Shown piece after piece: positions 50,868-58,375 of a stretch of DNA of 64,000 bases; position 1 is the first letter of the stretch; every line of letters starts with the position of its first letter. The position numbers and the translations under genes are program-made. The notes beneath the pieces were generated by a model that worked only from the letters and a program-made list of their open reading frames with translations, was not told where the DNA came from and did no database searches. Source of the DNA: JBFWVJ01 sp050246795 (GTDB lineage: Bacteria; Patescibacteriota; Gracilibacteria; JAUYGZ01); NCBI GenBank assembly GCA_050246795.1, contig JBFWVJ010000001.1, positions 316,657 to 380,656 on the forward strand, in the 5' to 3' direction.

Positions 50868-51787
50868 AGTTTGGTGAGTTCGAGAAAGAGCTGCTCCAGT
50901 GAAGGAGGTTGAATATGGAAATCATAATAAGCGAGTTCGTGGGTTTCGAGTTTCCGCAGGAATTCGTGGAGAGCTGTGGGAGAATTGTCGATGCGGATGT
51001 TGAAGCTGTAGTTGTCGAGGGGTTTGAGTTTGTATTCTGCCTGAAGGATTTTTTTTGCTTCTCGGGTGATTTTCAGGGTCATGAACGTCACGGTGATGTA
51101 TTGGTGCTTGATTTCTTTCACGAGGTTTCGAGGCGTGTCGACGAGGTATATTTTCCCTTGCCGTAGGAAAGCAACCCGATCGCACACTTGTTCGATTTCT
51201 GCCATATTGTGAGAGGTCCAGAGGATGCTCGACTTCTTTTTTTCCTGCCATTTTTTGATCTGCTTGCGGATGTCCAGCGCGTGCTCCGGGTCCAGGCTCG
51301 CGGTAGGTTCGTCTAAGAGGAGCAATTTCGGATCGTTCAGGAGTGATTTGGCGAGGTTGGCTTTGGCTTTTTGTCCAGCGGAGAGTTTGCCGACGGATCG
51401 CTTAAAAATTTTCTGAAGCGAGAAGGTTTCGACGAGTTCATCGATCCTTTGTTGGGGTTTTTGGAGAGCATAATAGTGAGCGAACACTCGGAGGTTTTCT
51501 TCCACCGTCAATAAAGGGGGCATTTGGGCGTAGGCAGTGGAGATGTTCATGTATGGTTTCACTGCTGCAGGGTTTTTCAAAAAGTCTTCTCCAAACATCG
51601 TCACTGAACCGCTATCAGGACTGATCAAGCCAGCTAGGATGTTGATCGTGGTGGATTTTCCGGCGCCGTTTGTCCCGAGGAGCCCAAGGGTTTCTCCTTT
51701 GTTGATCGAAAGGCTCACTCCTCGGAGGGCTGGTTTTTTTTCGCCGGGATACATTTTTTTGAGGTCTTTGACAGAGAGGAGGGACAT
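50864..51787 (-). CDS. ABC exporter ATPase
   Basis: 307 residues. Walker A LLGTNGAGKSTTINILAGL, Q-loop region near TAYAQMPPLL, signature LSAGQKAKANLAKSL, Walker B PKLLLLDEPTASLD and H-loop SILWTSHNMAEIEQ, followed by a C-terminal DUF4162-like domain. It pairs with the permease that overlaps its stop. ATG 51787 (after CCCTTCCCC) starts SLLSVKDLKKMYPG; a longer frame runs back through a minisatellite into rsmE and is rejected. Confidence 0.92.
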   Translation of the reverse strand: MSLLSVKDLKKMYPGEKKPALRGVSLSINKGETLGLLGTNGAGKSTTINILAGLISPDSGSVTMFGEDFLKNPAAVKPYMNISTAYAQMPPLLTVEENLRVFAHYYALQKPQQRIDELVETFSLQKIFKRSVGKLSAGQKAKANLAKSLLNDPKLLLLDEPTASLDPEHALDIRKQIKKWQEKKKSSILWTSHNMAEIEQVCDRVAFLRQGKIYLVDTPRNLVKEIKHQYITVTFMTLKITREAKKILQAEYKLKPLDNYSFNIRIDNSPTALHEFLRKLETHELAYYDFHIQPPSLEQLFLELTKL

Positions 51788-51788
51788 G

Positions 51789-51838
51789 GGGAAGGGGCGT
51801 AAGGAGCGTATGGGTTTTAAGGACCGTAAGGAACGGAA
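51789..51838. repeat. GTAAGGAGC-type minisatellite before the ABC ATPase gene
   Basis: Units such as GGGGCGTAA and GGACCGTAA, imperfect. The same word type stands before rsmE and after the giant PKD gene. Confidence 0.65.
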
Positions 51839-51858
51839 GTCTTCTTGGAGTAAAACGA

Positions 51859-52587
51859 TTATTTTGCTCCGCTGTGACATAAGAGGAGTGCGGAGAGGGC
51901 GATGGCTGCCGTTTCAGTGCGGAGGATTTGCGAGCCGAGGGATACTGGGTAAAAATTGTGTTCAACAGAGAATTCTACTTCATCTGTTGTGAAGTCGCCG
52001 ACGGGGCCGAGGAAGAGGTTGGAGGTGGTAGCTGTTAGCTTGTAGTGGGAAATGGGTCGCGCTCCTTCGTAAAGTGAGGCAATAAGGTTTGCGTATTGAG
52101 ACGCAAGATCTTGCGTCTGTACGATTTTTTGGAATGTTATTGGTTCGTTGATGATTGGCAGTTTTGTTCTTCCTGATTGTTCGGCTGCTTCTTTTACGAT
52201 GCGTTCGAGGCGGTCGAGTTTTCTCAATTCTTTCACTTCCGTTCGTTCGGTGATGAGAGGGGTAAAGCTGGCGACGCCAAGTTCGGTGCCTTTTTCCAGG
52301 ATCAGTTCCCAGCGGTTTTGGTTCTTTAGGGGTGGGACGAACAAGTGAACGGCGGTTTTCGAACTGATATCCGGTTTCTTGGTTTTTTCTAAAATTTTTG
52401 CTTCGCAGCGTGATTTGCTGACCATCGTCAGTTCGGCCAAGTATTCGTGTTCGGTGTTGTCGAGCAGGATGATTTTTTCGTCCACTCGGAGTTTCAAGAC
52501 CTTGCTAAACTGGTGGCAGAGTTCTTTGTCGTTGGTGCCGTAGGAGTTCTTAGAGAGGTCGGTTTGGGAGATGAAAAAGCGATGCAT
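51859..52587 (-). CDS. rsmE: 16S rRNA m3U1498 methyltransferase RsmE
   Basis: SPOUT methyltransferase acting on the small-subunit rRNA. 242 residues: N-terminal PUA-like part (MHRFFISQTDLSKN, HQFSKVLKLRVDEKIILLDN), KNQNRWELILEKGTELGVAS, FTPLITERTEVKE, RIVKEAAEQSGRTKLPII, FLGPVGDFTTDEVEF and LGSQILRTETAAIALSALLL, the knotted SAM site. A 30-bp palindromic insert (52095-52124) adds about ten codons (IVQTQDLASQY) in mid-protein. Co-directional with the ABC genes. Confidence 0.94.
   Translation of the reverse strand: MHRFFISQTDLSKNSYGTNDKELCHQFSKVLKLRVDEKIILLDNTEHEYLAELTMVSKSRCEAKILEKTKKPDISSKTAVHLFVPPLKNQNRWELILEKGTELGVASFTPLITERTEVKELRKLDRLERIVKEAAEQSGRTKLPIINEPITFQKIVQTQDLASQYANLIASLYEGARPISHYKLTATTSNLFLGPVGDFTTDEVEFSVEHNFYPVSLGSQILRTETAAIALSALLLCHSGAK
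52095..52124. repeat. 30-bp palindromic element in frame in rsmE
   Basis: A perfect 20-bp palindrome (52099-52118, AGACGCAAGA and its complement) within a 30-bp unit starting ATTGAGACGC and ending GCGTCTGTACGA. The same 30-bp frame with another centre occurs in galU (57661-57690). On the coding strand both read VQT..(I/L)ASQ. Confidence 0.8.
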
Positions 52588-52638
52588 GGGGGAAGGGGCC
52601 GTAAGGATCTTAAGGGCCGTAAAGAGCGTAAGGATAGA
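52588..52638. repeat. GTAAGGATC/GGGCCGTAA minisatellite before rsmE
   Basis: Five 9-bp units abut the rsmE start, giving CCTTCCCCC directly 5' of the ATG on the coding strand. Confidence 0.7.
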
Positions 52639-52730
52639 ATGCGGAATGATGGTCTTTCATGTCGCATCGGTCATCGAGGTTTGGTCATTGGTCATTCTTC
52701 CGTTAGTCTTCTTGCGACTTATTTTACACT

Positions 52731-53555
52731 ATGACCACGTTTCAGGCACTGATTTTAGGGGCAGTTCAGGGCGTTACCGAGTTTCTGCCGATCAGTAGCT
52801 CAGGGCATTTGGTGCTCGTGGAGGAGTTTTTTGGGTTGAAGGTAGAGCATTTATTGAGCTTCGATGTGGTATTGCACGCGGGGACTTTGGTGGCCTTGCT
52901 GGTGTATTTTTGGAAGGATTTGTTGGAGATGCTTAAAGGCTTGTGGATTGATCTCAAGCGAATGTTGAAGATTGAGGCGGATCATTCTTTGCGCGATCCT
53001 GAGCATCCTCGGGAACAGGTGTGGTACTTGATCGTGGCAACCTTGCCGATTGTGCTTATTGCGCCTTTCCTCAAGGATTTTCTTGAACAATATTTTAGAA
53101 CATCTTCGATGGTGGTGATGATGCTGGGAGTGACGGCGGTCTTTTTGGCGATTGCGGAGATTTTTGGAAAGCGGCAAGAGGGGAAGGTGAATTCCATCAA
53201 AACGGCTTTGGTGATGGGGCTTTTTCAGGTCTTGGCCGTGACCCCCGGCATCTCGCGGAGCGGATCAACGATCGTCGGTGGGCTCTTAGGCGGTTTGACG
53301 CGCGAAGCGGCCGCGAGGTTTTCCTTCTTGATGGCCATACCAGCTATTGGGGGGGCGACCGTATTTATCCTCAAGGACTATGAAGAATTATTTGTCGAGC
53401 AGATTTCTCTTTCGGTTTTGTCTGTCGGGTTTTTCAGTTCCGTCGTCATGAGTTTTCTCTGCATGCATGGCATGTTGAAGTATCTTCGCCATCGAAGCTT
53501 GTGGGTGTTTGTAGCGTATTTGGTCTTGATAAATGGGGTCTATCTCCTTTTCTAG
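52731..53555 (+). CDS. uppP: Undecaprenyl-diphosphatase UppP (BacA family)
   Basis: Recycles the undecaprenyl carrier lipid for wall and glycan synthesis and gives bacitracin tolerance. 274 residues with seven or more helices. Catalytic motif 1 VQGVTEFLPISSSGHLVLV and motif 2 VTPGISRSGSTIVGGLLGG, then FLMAIPAIGGATVFILK. ATG 52731 gives the complete first helix. Convergent with htpX, overlapping by 4 bp. Confidence 0.96.
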   Translation: MTTFQALILGAVQGVTEFLPISSSGHLVLVEEFFGLKVEHLLSFDVVLHAGTLVALLVYFWKDLLEMLKGLWIDLKRMLKIEADHSLRDPEHPREQVWYLIVATLPIVLIAPFLKDFLEQYFRTSSMVVMMLGVTAVFLAIAEIFGKRQEGKVNSIKTALVMGLFQVLAVTPGISRSGSTIVGGLLGGLTREAAARFSFLMAIPAIGGATVFILKDYEELFVEQISLSVLSVGFFSSVVMSFLCMHGMLKYLRHRSLWVFVAYLVLINGVYLLF

Positions 53556-54454
53556 GCTTTTCCTCTCAGCCGCTGAACTCGTTCGGAGATGGGTGGGTGG
53601 GTTGAGAGCAGGCTTGTGAAAAACGATGGTCCGGCAAGATTTTTCTTCCCGTGGTCTGCTCCGTGGCGTGGGTCGGCGATGAAAAGATGAGCCGTTGATT
53701 TCATCCGATCAGCGGATTCGATGCGCGAGTCCACGGAAATTTTTTCCAGAGCGCTGGCGAGTGGTTCGGGGTCCCTGGTATAAAAAGCTCCCGTTGCGTC
53801 GGCCAGGTATTCCCGGTTGCGGGACATGGCGAGACGAATAAGTTGCAAGAGTGGGGCGCCGATGAGGTAGACGAAAAATCCGGCCATGACGATGCCTCCG
53901 GCTTTTTTTCCTCGTGCTCTGATCATGACTTCTCCGGCCATGGAGAGTGCGCCGATGACGGTGATGAGCAGGAGTTCGAGCCGGATATCGTAGTTGGCTA
54001 TGTGGGCGAGCTCGTGGCTAATGACGGCTTCGAGTTCTCGTTTGTCGAGCTTGTTGATGATGCCGGTAGTCAGGCAGACCACGCTGTGCTCGGGGTTTCT
54101 GCCGGTGGCAAAGGCGTTTAAGCTTTCATCTTCGATAATGTAGACCTTGGGATTCGGAAGTCCGGCGGTGATCGCGAGGTTTTCCACCAGGTTGTAGATC
54201 TCAAAGTGTGTTTTCCGTTCGATGGGTTTCGCGCCTACAAAGTTCAAAATGAGCTTGTCGCCGGTGTAGTAGGAGATGATGGTCCAGAGGAAAAGAAACG
54301 CGAAGACCACCACCGAGATGATGGGGAAGTTTTCGGGAGGGGCCTCCATGATGAGCAGTACCACGTTGACGATTCCCAAGACTGCCAAGGTGAAGAGGAC
54401 GAGGATGAAGATCGTTTGGCGGTTGTTGGCGGCGATTTGTTGATAAATATTCAT
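53552..54454 (-). CDS. htpX: HtpX-type M48 membrane metalloprotease
   Basis: Membrane zinc protease for quality control of membrane proteins. 300 residues: two N-terminal helices (IFILVLFTLAVLGIVNVVLL; IISVVVFAFLFLWTI), IEDESLNAFATGRNPEHSVV, zinc motif HELAH (147-151) in EAVISHELAHIANYD, two further helices, then NREYLADATGAFYTRDPEPL with the third ligand Glu, and THPPISERVQRL. lemA lies upstream on the same strand, the usual pairing. Confidence 0.94.
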   Translation of the reverse strand: MNIYQQIAANNRQTIFILVLFTLAVLGIVNVVLLIMEAPPENFPIISVVVFAFLFLWTIISYYTGDKLILNFVGAKPIERKTHFEIYNLVENLAITAGLPNPKVYIIEDESLNAFATGRNPEHSVVCLTTGIINKLDKRELEAVISHELAHIANYDIRLELLLITVIGALSMAGEVMIRARGKKAGGIVMAGFFVYLIGAPLLQLIRLAMSRNREYLADATGAFYTRDPEPLASALEKISVDSRIESADRMKSTAHLFIADPRHGADHGKKNLAGPSFFTSLLSTHPPISERVQRLRGKA

Positions 54455-54524
54455 AACAAGAGAAAAACCCTGTTCACCCCCGACCCCTTAAAAGGGGAGA
54501 TGCCAGCTCCTTTTTCTCTTGTTA
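54454..54524 (+). repeat. C4/G4 palindromic element with 14-bp TAACAAGAGAAAAA arms
   Basis: Arms TAACAAGAGAAAAA (54454-54467) and TTTTTCTCTTGTTA (54511-54524) pair perfectly around 43 bp with core CCCCTTAAAAGGGG. The left arm starts at the htpX start codon itself. Confidence 0.85.
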
Positions 54525-54525
54525 G

Positions 54526-54575
54526 AAGGCTGGGAGGGAGTGTTCCCCTTGTAGGGGGTTATGGGGGTTGAGGGG
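54526..54575 (-). repeat. C4/G4 element in reverse orientation, arms unclear
   Basis: The reverse strand has CCCCTCAACCCCC and CAAGGGGAACACTCCC, as in the 45061 copy. No perfect arms were found; it ends at the lemA stop codon. With the preceding copy it repeats the head-to-head arrangement seen at 44990-45117. Confidence 0.65.
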
Positions 54576-54580
54576 GCGCT

Positions 54581-55156
54581 TTAGAATTTCACCTCTGGTG
54601 CTTTGTTTGCCGCCGCCACTTCTGATTCATCGAGCTCGAAGAACTCCCGCTTGGTGGCACCGGCCATACCCGCAAAGAGATTGCCGGGGAATTGTTGGAT
54701 GGTCGTGTTGAGGTTCATGACGGTGGTGTTGTAGAAGCGTCGGGAAGCAGCGATCTTGTTTTCGGTGTCGGCGAGCTCGGCGCTGAGCTGGTTGAAGCTG
54801 GTGTTGGCTTTGAGGTCTGGATAGGCTTCGGAAAGGGCGTTGATATTCAATCCTTTTAAAGCCACGTCGAGTTGTTTCTCAGAAGCTTGGACGGTGGCTG
54901 GGTTTTGTCCTTCGACTTGTTTGGCGGCGTTTCTTGCTTGAATAACTTTTTCCAGGGTTTCTTTTTCGTGGGTGGCGTAGCCTTTGACGGTTTCGACGAG
55001 GTTGCCGATGAGGTCATGGCGTCGTTTCAGTTGTACCTGGATGTCGCTCCAGCCTTCGTCGACTTTTACTTTGAGGGAAATGATTTTGTTATAAAAGTAG
55101 ACGGCGACCACGGCAACCAGGCCGATGATCATCAGGAGGGAGATGAAGAGTTCCAT
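54581..55156 (-). CDS. lemA: LemA family protein
   Basis: 191 residues: N-terminal membrane helix LLMIIGLVAVVAVYFYNKII, then long helices with WSDIQVQLKRRHDLIGNLVE, VKGYATHEKETLEKVIQARN, LKANTSFNQLSAELADTENK, IAASRRFYNTTVMNLNTTIQ and FPGNLFAGM. LemA proteins are four-helix membrane-bound factors of unknown reaction, commonly next to htpX as here. Confidence 0.95.
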   Translation of the reverse strand: MELFISLLMIIGLVAVVAVYFYNKIISLKVKVDEGWSDIQVQLKRRHDLIGNLVETVKGYATHEKETLEKVIQARNAAKQVEGQNPATVQASEKQLDVALKGLNINALSEAYPDLKANTSFNQLSAELADTENKIAASRRFYNTTVMNLNTTIQQFPGNLFAGMAGATKREFFELDESEVAAANKAPEVKF

Positions 55157-55238
55157 AGGTTTGGTTAAGAGGGTTTAACAGGAATGAGTGTAGTGTCTTG
55201 TCGTATCATTATCAATTTTTCTGGTGTGGTGTGCTAGG

Positions 55239-55357
55239 GGAATTGTTCTTTTTTGATGGCAAAAAAGAACCAAAAAACCATTGGGGGAAAAGCGCGTCTA
55301 GGGACTTTGGTTTCTACGATAAGGAATCAGACGCTGTTTTTCCCCCAAACCCCAATC
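55239..55357. repeat. Nested palindromic element, GTTCTTTTTTG family copy 2
   Basis: GTTCTTTTTT (55245-55254) and AAAAAAGAAC (55261-55270) form a 10-bp stem; after CAAAAAACCA, TTGGGGGAAAA (55281-55291) pairs with TTTTCCCCCAA (55338-55348), followed by ACCCCAATC. Same part order as copy 1. No gene is supported in 55157-55456. Confidence 0.7.
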
Positions 55358-55431
55358 TTTTTTGTTTATGCGTTGTTCTTCCTCATCCTCTGAAATCCAC
55401 TTTCGGAATGCTTTTTTAGGCTTTTTTGAGG

Positions 55432-55437
55432 TATAAT
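55432..55437 (+). promoter_or_regulatory. -10 element of the nucleotidyltransferase gene
   Basis: Consensus TATAAT, 20 bp before the start codon; no good -35 at the right distance. Confidence 0.45.
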
Positions 55438-55456
55438 TTGTGAGAATTCATTTTCT

Positions 55457-56785
55457 ATGAAAACCATTCTTCTTGCCGGAGGCCAGAGCAAGCGGGTCAA
55501 GCCGATTGCGGACAAGTGTTTTGTGAAGATCTGTGGAAAGACGCTCATCGAGTGGCAGTTGGGAGCTTTGAAGAAGGCTGGTTTTGATCAGCTTGTAATC
55601 GTGGGGAATGCGATGAACCTTGAAAAATTGAAGCACGTGCAAGTTGAGGGGATGCAGATCGAAGTCGTGGAACAAACTGATTTGCAGGCGGGGATGAAGG
55701 GGGCGATGGAGGCGGCGAGGGAGGCGGTGATAAATGAAGATCAGATCATGGTGGTGAGCAGTAATGATGTAGTGGAGGATGGTTTATGGGAGAACGTAAA
55801 ACGTAAAACGGAGAACGAAAAAGACAATGCGGGGTTTTTTGTTGGGTATAAGGTGACGAGGTATTTTCCTGGTGGGTATTTGAAGTTAGATGAGAAGGGT
55901 TTTGTGAGTACCATCGTTGAAAAACCGGGAGAGGGGAATGAACCTTCTGATTTGGTGAACTTGGTCATCCATGTGCATCGGGATGTGAAGGCGTTTTATA
56001 AAGCCTTAGATGAAGTCGTCCCTTCCACCCCGGGCCCCTTAAAAGGGGAGAAAATTCCCCCGCCCGACGACTTGTATGAAAGAGCTTTACAAAAGCTTTT
56101 TGACGAACAAAAAAAGTATTCAGTTTTGGGGTATGATGGCTTTTGGCAGGCGGTGAAGTATCCGTGGCATTTGCTTCGGTTGATGGAATTTTATTTAGAA
56201 AAAATTGAACGTTCTGTTTCTAAAAAAGCTCAAATCGCTCCTACGGCAGTGGTCAATGGCAAGGTAGTGATCGAGGAAGGGGTTCGCGTGTTTGATCATT
56301 CGGTGATAAATGGACCGGCTTATATTGGCAAGGATTCGATTGTGGGGAATTTTGCGTTGGTTCGTGGGAGTTCGCTCGGGGAGAAATGCGTTGCTGGTTC
56401 GTTTACGGAAATAGCGCGATCGCTGCTCCAGGATGAAGTGTGGACGCACAAGAACTATGTGGGGGATTCGATCATTGGTTCCAATGTTTCGTTTGGTTCC
56501 GGGACGGTGACAGGAAATCTTCGCCTCGATGAAGGAGATATTTCGGTGATGGTGAGTGGAGAGAAGGTTGATTCTCGGCGAAATAAGCTCGGCCTCATTA
56601 CCGGTGACAATATTCGGGTCGGGGTCAATAGCTCGTTTATGCCGGGAGTGAAGGTTGGCTCGAACTCCATGATCGGGGCGGAGCTCAATATAGCTCAGGA
56701 CATCGAAGAAAACTCTTATGTGAAGGGTTCGGGTTCGCAGCTCGATATTCGGCAGAATCAGAAGGGGGTAGGGAGGAGGGGTTAG
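55457..56785 (+). CDS. Bifunctional-type sugar-phosphate nucleotidyltransferase with left-handed beta-helix
   Basis: 442 residues. N-terminal NTP-transferase: ILLAGGQSKRVKPIADKCFV, KICGKTLIEWQLGALKKAGF, MVVSSNDVV and FVSTIVEKPGEG. C-terminal hexapeptide helix: PTAVVNGKVVIEEGVRVFDH, GPAYIGKDSIVGNFALVRGS, GDSIIGSNVSFGSGTVTGNL, NIRVGVNSSFMPGVKVGSNS. It resembles GlmU/Glc-1-P thymidylyltransferase hybrids of CPR and archaea; the acetyl-transfer activity is uncertain. A palindromic element inserts exactly 15 codons (PSTPGPLKGEKIPPP) between DEVV and DDLYER. Convergent with mazF, 4-bp overlap. Confidence 0.88.
   Translation: MKTILLAGGQSKRVKPIADKCFVKICGKTLIEWQLGALKKAGFDQLVIVGNAMNLEKLKHVQVEGMQIEVVEQTDLQAGMKGAMEAAREAVINEDQIMVVSSNDVVEDGLWENVKRKTENEKDNAGFFVGYKVTRYFPGGYLKLDEKGFVSTIVEKPGEGNEPSDLVNLVIHVHRDVKAFYKALDEVVPSTPGPLKGEKIPPPDDLYERALQKLFDEQKKYSVLGYDGFWQAVKYPWHLLRLMEFYLEKIERSVSKKAQIAPTAVVNGKVVIEEGVRVFDHSVINGPAYIGKDSIVGNFALVRGSSLGEKCVAGSFTEIARSLLQDEVWTHKNYVGDSIIGSNVSFGSGTVTGNLRLDEGDISVMVSGEKVDSRRNKLGLITGDNIRVGVNSSFMPGVKVGSNSMIGAELNIAQDIEENSYVKGSGSQLDIRQNQKGVGRRG
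56013..56073 (+). repeat. C4/G4 palindromic element, in-frame copy in the nucleotidyltransferase gene
   Basis: Arms AAGTCGTC (56013-56020) and GACGACTT (56066-56073) pair perfectly around 45 bp with core CCCCTTAAAAGGGG. The inner 45 bp begin and end on codon boundaries. Confidence 0.85.
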
Positions 56786-57132
56786 TGCAGGGTCTTGAGA
56801 AAGATCCTTCGGAGTGCCTTTTCCACCATTTCCCATTTTTCCGTGGTGATTTTTCCTGCTTTTTTTGTGAGGCGCTGCTTGTCGATGGTGAAGATTTGAG
56901 CGAAGTCAGCATGGCTTTGTGTTGTCAGCCCTTCTTTTTTTCCTAAAGGAACCATTTCTGGCATGTTTACCGAGCCAGAGCTGGAGATGATGGCAATGAT
57001 CGTGGTGTCCAAGTAGGTGTTGGCGATGTCGTTTTGGATGACGAGCGCTGGGCGTCGGCCTCGTTGTTCACGGCCCATCTTTGGTGTTGGATCAATCCAC
57101 CAGATCTCTCCTTGGCGTACTTCTTGGTTCAT
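56782..57132 (-). CDS. mazF: MazF/PemK-family endoribonuclease toxin
   Basis: 116 residues with the MazF core: VRQGEIWWIDPTPKMGREQR, GRRPALVIQNDIANTY, TIIAIISSSG, EGLTTQSHADFAQIFTIDKQ, TEKWEMVEKALRRI. The conserved Arg and Thr/Ser of the active groove are present. The ATG overlaps the antitoxin stop (ATGA), so the two are translated in step. Confidence 0.92.
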   Translation of the reverse strand: MNQEVRQGEIWWIDPTPKMGREQRGRRPALVIQNDIANTYLDTTIIAIISSSGSVNMPEMVPLGKKEGLTTQSHADFAQIFTIDKQRLTKKAGKITTEKWEMVEKALRRIFLKTLH

Positions 57133-57383
57133 GGACGGTGAATGAGATCTGAAAGGGCAGCTTCCTCAATCTCCGCAAATGCTTTGTGAGAAGTCTTTTT
57201 TTGGTACTGTTGGTATGCTTTTGCCATCTGTTCATACTCTTGTTTTTTTTCATGTGCCGCCAGAAAGTGCGCGATGATTTCTTTCATCATTGCCGAAAGT
57301 GATCGATACTGTTCTTTTTTTACGATCTTTTCTAGTTTTTCCAGGTCGGATTTGTCGAGGCTGAGGGTCGTCCGTGCAGTCAT
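57129..57383 (-). CDS. Ribbon-helix-helix antitoxin of the MazEF module
   Basis: 84 residues: N-terminal RHH motif TARTTLSLDKSDLEKLEKIV, then SLSAMMKEIIAHFLAAHEKK and a toxin-binding tail. The ATG at 57383 leaves a leader of about 29 nt from the predicted promoter; an earlier ATG (57404) would be nearly leaderless and add seven odd residues. RHH antitoxins bind their own operator, and a fitting palindrome lies just upstream. Confidence 0.85.
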   Translation of the reverse strand: MTARTTLSLDKSDLEKLEKIVKKEQYRSLSAMMKEIIAHFLAAHEKKQEYEQMAKAYQQYQKKTSHKAFAEIEEAALSDLIHRP

Positions 57384-57398
57384 AATGGTGTGATTATT

Positions 57399-57437
57399 TT
57401 GCATAATAATTGTATGCAATTTTTGATGAAAAATCAA
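57399..57437 (-). promoter_or_regulatory. Promoter and operator of the MazEF module, inside the galU 3' end
   Basis: On the minus strand TTGATT (57437-57432), 17-bp spacer, TACAAT (57414-57409). TTGCATA (57399-57405) and TATGCAA (57413-57419) form an inverted repeat over the -10. The -35 overlaps the galU stop codon. Confidence 0.7.
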
Positions 57438-58252
57438 TGCTTTTCATTCTTTACATACTCCGTCGCCTTTTGAATCCCTTCTAAAGTTCCGGTATCCAGC
57501 CAGGTCCCATTCAGCTGTACTTCGTAGACGGCTTCATCAGCTTGAAGTTCTTTTAAAGCGTCGATCAGCCTGATTTCGCCGCTGGCAGCATGGTGTTGCT
57601 CGAGATGGGGCCAGATGGTCGGCGAGAGCAAGTATCTTCCGATGATCGCCTGCGGTAGAGATTGAGACGCGATAAATCGCGTCTGTACGAATTCAGGAGA
57701 GGGTTTTTCGATCATCGTTTCGATTTTTCCGGACTCGTCTGCGGTGACGATGCCGTAGAGGTGTGCTTCTTCTGGATTTATTTCTTGGGTGGCGAGGATG
57801 CAATGATTGGTTTCCTCATATTTTTCTTGGAGTTTTCCAACGACGTTTTCGCCGGAGTAGAGGCAGTCGCCGAAGAAGACCAAAAAGGGTTCGTTCTCAG
57901 GGATGAGTTTTCGTGCTTGAAGCACGGCGTGGCCGTCACCGAGTTGTTCGTGCTGCTCGACGAAGTGGAATTGAGCCAGGTTTCGAATCTTTTCTAAATG
58001 TTCGACGTGGTGGTCGTGTCCACGGTTGCCAAGTTGGTGGTCGTACCAGGTTTTTTCAGTGAAGTATTCTTTTACCATTTCCTGTCCTTTGGAGTACACA
58101 AAAATAATTTCATTGATGCCCGCTTCGCTGAGTTCTTCCACGATCCACTGCACACAGGGCTTATTGTGTACGGGGAGCATGGCTTTGGGGATCACCTTGG
58201 TGAAGGGAAGGAGGCGGGTGCCGAGGCCGGCGATGGGGATGATGGCTTTCAA
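57434..58252 (-). CDS. galU: UTP-glucose-1-phosphate uridylyltransferase
   Basis: Makes UDP-glucose for surface glycans. 272 residues, TTG start preceded by CCCTTCCCC. Seen: AIIPIAGLGTRLLPFTKVIP, KAMLPVHNKPCVQWIVEELS, FVEQHEQLGDGHAVLQARKL, FGDCLYSGENV, GIVTADESGKIETMIEKPSP and GRYLLSPTIWPHL. A 30-bp palindromic element adds FVQTRFIASQ between EKPSPE and the IIGRYLLSP strand. Length is otherwise normal. Confidence 0.93.
   Translation of the reverse strand: MKAIIPIAGLGTRLLPFTKVIPKAMLPVHNKPCVQWIVEELSEAGINEIIFVYSKGQEMVKEYFTEKTWYDHQLGNRGHDHHVEHLEKIRNLAQFHFVEQHEQLGDGHAVLQARKLIPENEPFLVFFGDCLYSGENVVGKLQEKYEETNHCILATQEINPEEAHLYGIVTADESGKIETMIEKPSPEFVQTRFIASQSLPQAIIGRYLLSPTIWPHLEQHHAASGEIRLIDALKELQADEAVYEVQLNGTWLDTGTLEGIQKATEYVKNEKH
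57661..57690. repeat. 30-bp palindromic element in frame in galU
   Basis: Starts ATTGAGACGC and ends GCGTCTGTACGA like the rsmE copy; AGACGCGAT (57665-57673) pairs with ATCGCGTCT (57676-57684). Read in the same frame as in rsmE. Confidence 0.8.
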
Positions 58253-58346
58253 GGGGAAGGGTTTGTAGGGTTAGTAGGAGGAGGGGAATAGGCTTATAGC
58301 ATGTGATATTCTACAACCTACCACCTACAAACTCCAACCTAACCCA

Positions 58347-58355
58347 TGGTATGAT
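58347..58355 (+). promoter_or_regulatory. Extended -10 promoter of the sugar transferase gene
   Basis: TGGTATGAT, a TGn extended -10, 20 bp before the ATG. The upstream stretch is an alternating CTACAACCTACC repeat without a clear -35. Confidence 0.45.
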
Positions 58356-58375
58356 CTACGGGCAAAATTTGAATT

